Source: Gemmatimonadota bacterium
GTDB taxonomy: Bacteria; Gemmatimonadota; Gemmatimonadetes; Gemmatimonadales; GWC2-71-9
Length of the DNA: 57,543 bases
NCBI GenBank assembly: GCA_003223395.1
Contig: QHUZ01000029.1
Location: 1 to 57,543 of the forward strand
Reading direction: 5' to 3'
Shown here: positions 52,608 through 57,543 of the stretch, in pieces
How the letters are laid out: the number at the start of each line of letters is the position of its first letter
Numbering within the stretch: the stretch's first letter is position 1
Translations under genes and position numbers: made by a program
Notes under the pieces: model-generated
Told to the model about the DNA's origin: nothing
The model's input: only the letters and a program-made list of their open reading frames with translations
The model's database searches: none

Positions 52608-55216
52608 TATTCCTCCGGCAACGAGGCGCGTTGCTGGCGTAGATAGTCGGTCACCGCGTGGGCGATGGGGCTGACGCGCTCGAAGGTCTCGCGCGCATGT
52701 TCGACGTCACCGGCGCGGGCGGTCGTCTCGACGGTCTCGAGCAACCCGGCGAGCTCGCGGGCGCCGATGGTCGCGGCGGCGCCACGGTAGACGTGGGCGG
52801 CCTTCGCGATATCGTCGCCCGTCCCGCTTGTGACCGCACCGGCAAGCGCAGCCAGACGATCCGGGGCCTGCCGCACGAACGTGTCTATAATGGAATAGAG
52901 CGCCTGCTCCGCGCCCGCTTCGCGCAGCGTCATCCGGAACCCCTCGAGGTCCACCGGCGGCGTGAGCGGTTCGGGAGCCCGCTCGGTGACGGTCCTGGGC
53001 TCCGCCGTCCCTTCCACCAGCGCGAACAGCTCGTGCGCCTTGAAAGGCTTGGCGAGGTAGTCCGTCATGCCGTGCGACAGACAGCGCTCGCGCTCGCCCG
53101 AGAGGGCGTGTGCCGTCAGGCCGATGATCGGGAGGTCCTTGCCCTTGGGCAGCGCCCGAATCGCGTGCGTGGCCTCGAAGCCGTCCATCTCCGGCATCTG
53201 AATGTCCATCAAGACCACGTCGTAGTCGCGCCCGTTCACCGCTTCCACTGCCTCGCGGCCGTTGCTCGAAACGTGGACTTCATGTCCCCGTTTGACCAGC
53301 ATGGCGACCGCGACTTGCTGATTGACGGGATTGTCTTCCGCGAGCAGCACGCGCAGCGTCGCGCGCGATTCCGCGATCGTGTGTCGGGTCACGACATCCG
53401 GCGTTCCCGCTTCCTCCGGCGATCCGGCGAGGACTGTCCCGAGCGCTTCCAGCAGGTCGCTGCGGGACATCGGCTTCGTGAGGTAGCCGCGGATCCCCAG
53501 CTCGCGGCATCGCTCGCCGTCGCCACGCTGCCCGGCGGACGTCAACATCAGCAAGTTGGTGCGCTTGATCTTCTTGTCGGCGCGCACCGCGGTCGCGAGC
53601 TGGAAGCCGTCCATGTCGGGCATCTGCACGTCGAGGATCGCGAGGTCATAGCGGACACGGCGCAGCGCTTCCAGGCCGTCGGCCGCAGTCGACGCCTCGT
53701 CGACGTTGATGCCCTCGGCTGCGAGCATCTCCCGCAGGATGCGCCGGTTCGTCTGATTATCGTCGACGATCAGCATGCGGCGGCCGCCGAGCGCCGCGAG
53801 GCCGACGACGCGCGTCGGCGGAGCGGTCCCGACGGGGAGGGCGAGCGAAAACGAGAACTCGCTGCCACGTCCGACCTCGCTTTTCACGGAAAGCTCGCCG
53901 CCCATCAGCCGGACCAGGCGCTGCGAGATGGCGAGGCCGAGGCCGGTCCCGCCGTAGCGGCGCGTCATCGTCGAATCGGCCTGCGTGAACTCTTTGAATA
54001 CCGACGTGGTGTGTTCGGCCGCGATCCCGATGCCGGTGTCCCGCACCGCGAACGTGACCTTGGCAGTGCCGTCGGTCGCGGCGACGTCCACGGATACCAC
54101 GACCTCGCCTTGCTCGGTGAACTTGATCGCATTGCCGATCAGATTCATGAGCACCTGCCGCAGGCGGGTGGGGTCGCCGCGGACCGCGCGCGGCACGTCG
54201 GCCGACACTTCCGCGAGCAGCTCGAGATGCTTTTCGCGCGCCCGCACGGCGAGGAGGCTGGCCGTGGCGTGCACCACTTTCGACACGTCGAACGGGATCG
54301 ACTCGAGCTCCAGGTGCTCGGCTTCGATCTTGGAGTAGTCGAGGATGTCGTTCAGGATCATCAGCAACGCTTCCGACGACGAGCGGACCAGCTCCAGGGC
54401 GCGGCGCTGCTCGGTCGTCAGCTCGGTATCGAGGATCAGCTCCACGAAGCCGAGCACGGCGTTCATCGGCGTGCGGATCTCGTGGCTCATGTTGGCGAGG
54501 AAGGCCGAGCGGGCCCGGGCGACGCGTTCGGCGAGGTCGCGGGCGTCGCGCATCACCGCTTCGGCTTGCTTGGCAGCTTCTTCGCTGACCGCGAGGCGCG
54601 CAGTCACCTGGAGGTGATCGACGAGTGTCAGGTGCGCGCGTCGCGCCACGATCGCCATTCCCAGGGTGAAGACGGCCACGACGATCGCGGCCGCGAGGTG
54701 ATGAGCCTGATCGCTCGTGGCCAGCGACACGAAGACGGGGAGAGCGATGCCGGCGAGGAATCCGCGGATGCTCAGAGGATCGGCCGCGAGCGTCGTCAGC
54801 GCACTGGCGATGAGGCCGGCCAGGATTACGAGGACGAGGGCGGTGGTCTCGAACGGCACGAGCGGCAGTACCAGTGCGCCGCCCACGCCCCAGGTGATGG
54901 CGAGCAGGGTCACGGTGACGCGCACGCCCGTGCGGACGGCCCGCTCGGTCAGCGGTCGGCTTGAGGCGACGTAGATCCACGCACCCCGCACCAGCGCGGT
55001 GAACACGACTGCGCCGGCCCAGCCGAGCAGCAGGTCGTGGGGCGCATCGGGCCAGGCGAGCGCAACGACGACGGCGATGAGAATGGGATGTACCCAGACA
55101 CCGAGCCGGCTCTCGCGCACGAGGCGCTCTCGGAGCAGGCGGGCGAGGTCGGCGCGGATGCGCTCGTCCGTCGCTACGCTGTTCTCCGGTCGCGCCTCGT
55201 TGGCCGGCGTGGTCAT
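52607..55216 (-). CDS. Hybrid sensor histidine kinase (HK-REC-REC-HPt)
   Basis: 869 residues. The N-terminal ~200 residues hold about six membrane segments. The HisKA H-box FLANMSHEIRTPMNA has phospho-His245; the ATPase domain has VGNAIKF-type N box, FAVRDTGIGI and GTGLGLAIS. Two receiver domains follow, each with its Asp (LAILDVQMPD and VLMDIQMPE), and a C-terminal HPt domain with HVYRGAAATIGA. It can therefore run a full phosphorelay to the downstream coupled regulator. Ligand unknown. Confidence 0.94.
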   Translation of the reverse strand: MTTPANEARPENSVATDERIRADLARLLRERLVRESRLGVWVHPILIAVVVALAWPDAPHDLLLGWAGAVVFTALVRGAWIYVASSRPLTERAVRTGVRVTVTLLAITWGVGGALVLPLVPFETTALVLVILAGLIASALTTLAADPLSIRGFLAGIALPVFVSLATSDQAHHLAAAIVVAVFTLGMAIVARRAHLTLVDHLQVTARLAVSEEAAKQAEAVMRDARDLAERVARARSAFLANMSHEIRTPMNAVLGFVELILDTELTTEQRRALELVRSSSEALLMILNDILDYSKIEAEHLELESIPFDVSKVVHATASLLAVRAREKHLELLAEVSADVPRAVRGDPTRLRQVLMNLIGNAIKFTEQGEVVVSVDVAATDGTAKVTFAVRDTGIGIAAEHTTSVFKEFTQADSTMTRRYGGTGLGLAISQRLVRLMGGELSVKSEVGRGSEFSFSLALPVGTAPPTRVVGLAALGGRRMLIVDDNQTNRRILREMLAAEGINVDEASTAADGLEALRRVRYDLAILDVQMPDMDGFQLATAVRADKKIKRTNLLMLTSAGQRGDGERCRELGIRGYLTKPMSRSDLLEALGTVLAGSPEEAGTPDVVTRHTIAESRATLRVLLAEDNPVNQQVAVAMLVKRGHEVHVSSNGREAVEAVNGRDYDVVLMDIQMPEMDGFEATHAIRALPKGKDLPIIGLTAHALSGERERCLSHGMTDYLAKPFKAHELFALVEGTAEPRTVTERAPEPLTPPVDLEGFRMTLREAGAEQALYSIIDTFVRQAPDRLAALAGAVTSGTGDDIAKAAHVYRGAAATIGARELAGLLETVETTARAGDVEHARETFERVSPIAHAVTDYLRQQRASLPEE

Positions 55217-55239
55217 GGGTGCTACATGCTACGATATGA

Positions 55240-55268
55240 CCGCAAAACGTACTAGGGCGTTTTTGCGG
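55240..55268. promoter_or_regulatory. A/T-rich dyad upstream of the hybrid kinase
   Basis: CCGCAAAACG (55240-55249) faces CGTTTTTGCGG (55258-55268) across an 8-nt spacer. It lies 24 nt before the hybrid kinase start, so it could be an operator or a terminator for the gene upstream (55321). Confidence 0.35.
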
Positions 55269-55320
55269 CACGGCGGCGGGCTTGCGGTCCTGCGCTTGGA
55301 CTTCCCGCGCCGGGAGACGG

Positions 55321-56100
55321 TCAGTTGAGATCGCGCGACAGGATCAGCTTCAGGGTGATCCTGTCCGACGCGCTGGTCAGTCCGAATCCTATACCGGCCT
55401 CGATGTCCACGCCCTTGGTAGTATGGTCGACGACCCCGTAGAGTTGATGGGCCTGCTGATTCCCGGCATAGAACTGGTGCAGTGGTCCGAAATGGTCGTA
55501 CTCCTCGACGGCCAGTACCCACGTATCGGAGAGATCGCAGCCGACTCGAGTCGCCGGCGCGAAGTCCAGGTTTTTCAGGCCGTCGTATGAGGCGTCGAAA
55601 ATCGGATTGACGATGATGTCGATCGGAGACAAGTGCCAACCGATGATCGGTCGAATCTCCGAGGTGAAGCGCGTCGGATCCCAATGCCTGGCGTTGTAAC
55701 TGAATTCGAAATTCACGCCGTAGAAGAACGTACGATCATCCGCGCGCGGTACGGCGAACAGGAGGCGCAGCTTGACGCCATCGACCATCGCGTCGCGATG
55801 AGCGTCTCGCGTACCGATACTGTAGAGGGGCAAATAGAGTCCCGCCTCGAACCACGCTGTTACGCCATAGGCCCATTCGGGCACGCCATTCAGCGATTTG
55901 TTTGGCACGAACGCGCCGGCAAATGCCGGGGTTGTCAGGCCTTTGGGAGTGAAATTGGTGTGCAGCGTGAGATTGAACTTGCCCCGCGCCGCCAGTCCGC
56001 CATCGTACACTTGGATCTCGTCAGTCTGGGCGGAGACCATGTGAGGGACTGCCACAAGCACGAGGACGAGCGGGGCGAGGAGTATCAGAGGAGCGCGCAT
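55321..56100 (-). CDS. Predicted outer-membrane beta-barrel protein
   Basis: 259 residues. Signal peptide ending VSAQ, then a beta-rich sequence of alternating hydrophobic and polar residues with many aromatics (YGVNFEFSYNARHWDPT, VGCDLSDTWVLAVEEYDHFG) ending KLILSRDLN. This fits a small porin-like barrel. Substrate unknown. It stands upstream of the hybrid kinase on the same strand but the 104-bp gap may separate them. Confidence 0.72.
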   Translation of the reverse strand: MRAPLILLAPLVLVLVAVPHMVSAQTDEIQVYDGGLAARGKFNLTLHTNFTPKGLTTPAFAGAFVPNKSLNGVPEWAYGVTAWFEAGLYLPLYSIGTRDAHRDAMVDGVKLRLLFAVPRADDRTFFYGVNFEFSYNARHWDPTRFTSEIRPIIGWHLSPIDIIVNPIFDASYDGLKNLDFAPATRVGCDLSDTWVLAVEEYDHFGPLHQFYAGNQQAHQLYGVVDHTTKGVDIEAGIGFGLTSASDRITLKLILSRDLN

Positions 56101-56161
56101 TTCAGGAAAAAGTAAGGGTGCCGTATATCAGGACGCTAGAACGCGTTAAGTTTGGCATCGC

Positions 56162-56235
56162 GCGCCCGTAGCTCAGGTGGATAGAGCAGCAGCCTTCTAA
56201 GCTGTTGGTCGGAGGTTCGAATCCTCCCGGGCGCA
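56162..56235 (+). tRNA. tRNA-Arg (anticodon TCT)
   Basis: A 74-nt cloverleaf: acceptor GCGCCCG/CGGGCGC, D arm GCTC/GAGC, anticodon stem GCAGC/GCTGT with loop CTTCTAA, variable TGGTC, T arm GGAGG TTCGAAT CCTCC and discriminator A. CCA is not encoded. It ends 5 nt before the ATG of the second REC-Cys4 regulator. Confidence 0.95.
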
Positions 56236-56240
56236 CTCTC

Positions 56241-56798
56241 ATGAACCTCCTCCTCGCCGAAGACGACGCCGTCGCGCGCATGACGCTGAGCGCGGTGCTC
56301 AGGGGTCTCGGTTACGAGGTGACCGAAGCCGAGCATGGCGGCGAGGCGTGGGCCAACCTCCAGCTCGGCTATTTCCCGATCGTCATTTCCGACTGGCACA
56401 TGCCCGAAGTCGATGGCCCCGAGCTGTGCCGCCGCCTGCGCGCGCGTGCCACCGACAAGTATTCCTACTTCCTCTTGGTCACGGCGACGGGCGGAAAGAA
56501 GCGTTACCTCGAAGGGATGGAGGCGGGCGCTGACGACTTCATCACGAAGCCGATCGACGTGGACGAGCTGCGCGCCCGGCTCAAAGCCGCCGAGCGGATC
56601 CTCGGCCTGCGCCAGCACGTGCAGCAGCTCGAGGGCTTGTTACCGATTTGCGCGTACTGCAAACGCATCCGCGATGCATCGGAAAAGTGGGAGTCGATCG
56701 AACGCTATGTCGAAGAGCGATCCGAGGCGCAATTCAGTCACGGGTATTGTCCCGACTGTTACGAAAGGTATGTGCGGCCGCAGCTTGAGAAGCCCTAG
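56241..56798 (+). CDS. Response regulator with C-terminal CxxC...HGxCxxC domain, copy B
   Basis: 185 residues. Receiver domain with D51 (IVISDWHMP), T81 and K103, then Cys137, Cys140 (CAYCKRIRD), His167 and the HGYCPDC pair, in the same register as copy A at 52053. The ATG follows the tRNA-Arg 3' end by 5 nt with no Shine-Dalgarno, so it may be translated from an mRNA processed off the tRNA. It is probably a second output of the hybrid kinase. Confidence 0.92.
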   Translation: MNLLLAEDDAVARMTLSAVLRGLGYEVTEAEHGGEAWANLQLGYFPIVISDWHMPEVDGPELCRRLRARATDKYSYFLLVTATGGKKRYLEGMEAGADDFITKPIDVDELRARLKAAERILGLRQHVQQLEGLLPICAYCKRIRDASEKWESIERYVEERSEAQFSHGYCPDCYERYVRPQLEKP

Positions 56799-56920
56799 TC
56801 TCGTTACGCTCACGGTGCTGGGGTGCCTTGTTCTACCTGAGTTTTGAACATCGTTCCGGTCGGAAATCCCCCCGCAATGGACCCCCCTCAAGGGGCCGTA
56901 TCTTCAAATAATTGGCCCCC

Positions 56921-56949
56921 TTGACTCACCCCGGACCCGCGGCTAGAAT
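56921..56949 (+). promoter_or_regulatory. rrn promoter (-35/-10)
   Basis: TTGACT, 17-nt spacer, TAGAAT: the strongest consensus promoter in the window. The right arm of an upstream dyad (56914-56924) covers its -35. Confidence 0.8.
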
Positions 56950-56980
56950 CCGCGTCTCTCCGCGAACTTTTTTCGCGGAC

Positions 56981-56993
56981 GCTCTTTGAGAAT
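56981..56993 (+). promoter_or_regulatory. boxA antitermination element
   Basis: GCTCTTTGAGAAT matches the rrn boxA consensus TGCTCTTTRACAA closely. It recruits NusB/NusE and NusA, the last encoded at 22695. Confidence 0.6.
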
Positions 56994-57129
56994 TGATGAT
57001 CGAGTGTGTGGAGTGCGGCCCCATTTGAGCGGATGCGTTGTCAGAAGCGCACCGCGAGGGGTTTCATTCTGATTGTGATTCGGACGACAGATGTACCAGT
57101 CGTTCGGTGAGCTGTTCGAATTCTCAAAA

Positions 57130-57543
<414 letters not shown>

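Larger units (their letters stand above)
56799..57129 (+). promoter_or_regulatory. rrn promoter and 16S leader region
   Basis: This 331-nt stretch has no gene. It holds an inverted repeat CTCAAGGGGCC (56887-56897)/GGCCCCCTTGA (56914-56924), an AT-rich patch, the promoter TTGACT (56921-56926)-17-TAGAAT (56944-56949), a hairpin CCGCGAA/TTCGCGG (56960-56966/56972-56978), and boxA-like GCTCTTTGAGAAT (56981-56993). The leader segment TTTGAGAATT (56985-56994) is complementary to AATTCTCAAA (57119-57128) just before 16S. Confidence 0.75.

Noticed and set aside
51978-56235. Genomic island bounded by the two tRNA genes
   Set aside because: No integrase, no direct repeat of a tRNA 3' end and no composition shift was seen, so only the arrangement itself is reported.

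Overview
The window is dense, GC-rich bacterial chromosome (roughly two thirds G+C by eye) with very short intergenic gaps. Most neighbouring genes overlap by 4 bp (ATGA, GTGA, even CTGA) or 1 bp (TGATG, TAATG). It ends inside a 16S rRNA gene whose 5' region (GCCGCGTGTGGGA at the window edge) resembles Gemmatimonadota. A Gram-negative envelope (LptE, LpxH-like enzyme, outer-membrane barrels, lipoproteins), HEAT-repeat proteins and many two-component proteins agree with that phylum. The assignment is inference. No transposase, integrase, phage gene or CRISPR array is visible.

Layout. 1-4.5 kb: 3' end of groEL, then a coupled HEAT-repeat / divergent HD-GYP pair. 4.5-9.3 kb (minus strand): roadblock protein, response regulator, ManC, GlmU-like protein and a Ser/Thr kinase. 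9.4-17.5 kb: serS, a histidine kinase, a UvrD-type helicase lacking motifs V and VI, and gatCAB. 17.5-20 kb (minus): phospholipase-C-like protein, small membrane protein, antiporter. 20-22.2 kb: murA (Asp in place of the catalytic Cys) and a YfiH-family gene. 22.2-32.9 kb: a translation/export superoperon rimP-nusA-ylxQ-infB-ylxP-rbfA-truB-ribF-secD-secF-tatD. 32.9-36.3 kb: fhs, ridA, tRNA-Sec (selC) and three tandem paralogues of a small zinc-ribbon family. 36.3-41.6 kb: lipid kinase, small membrane protein, murI, LpxH-like enzyme, an 18-cysteine exported repeat protein, deoC. 41.6-52 kb: an ALDH16-type double aldehyde dehydrogenase, thioesterase, HEAT-cyclophilin fusion, peptidase/propeller/barrel fusion, lipoproteins including LptE, HldE/RfaE2-type adenylyltransferase, rdgB. 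52-57.5 kb: tRNA-Pro, a hybrid histidine kinase flanked by two near-identical REC-Cys4 response regulators, a barrel protein, tRNA-Arg, then the rrn promoter and 16S rRNA.

The most unusual signals are: (1) at least eight short tandem arrays with 7-, 8- or 14-nt periods, each with its own unit, at gene junctions or in frame within genes, three of them as facing inverted pairs; (2) the exported protein with nine Cys-x(7-16)-Cys pairs on a ~34-residue period; (3) the three-copy small zinc-ribbon family beside selC; (4) the helicase deletion; (5) a promoter-hairpin-T8 element ending directly before the rimP start; (6) apparent CTG start codons for truB and the RfaE2-like gene.
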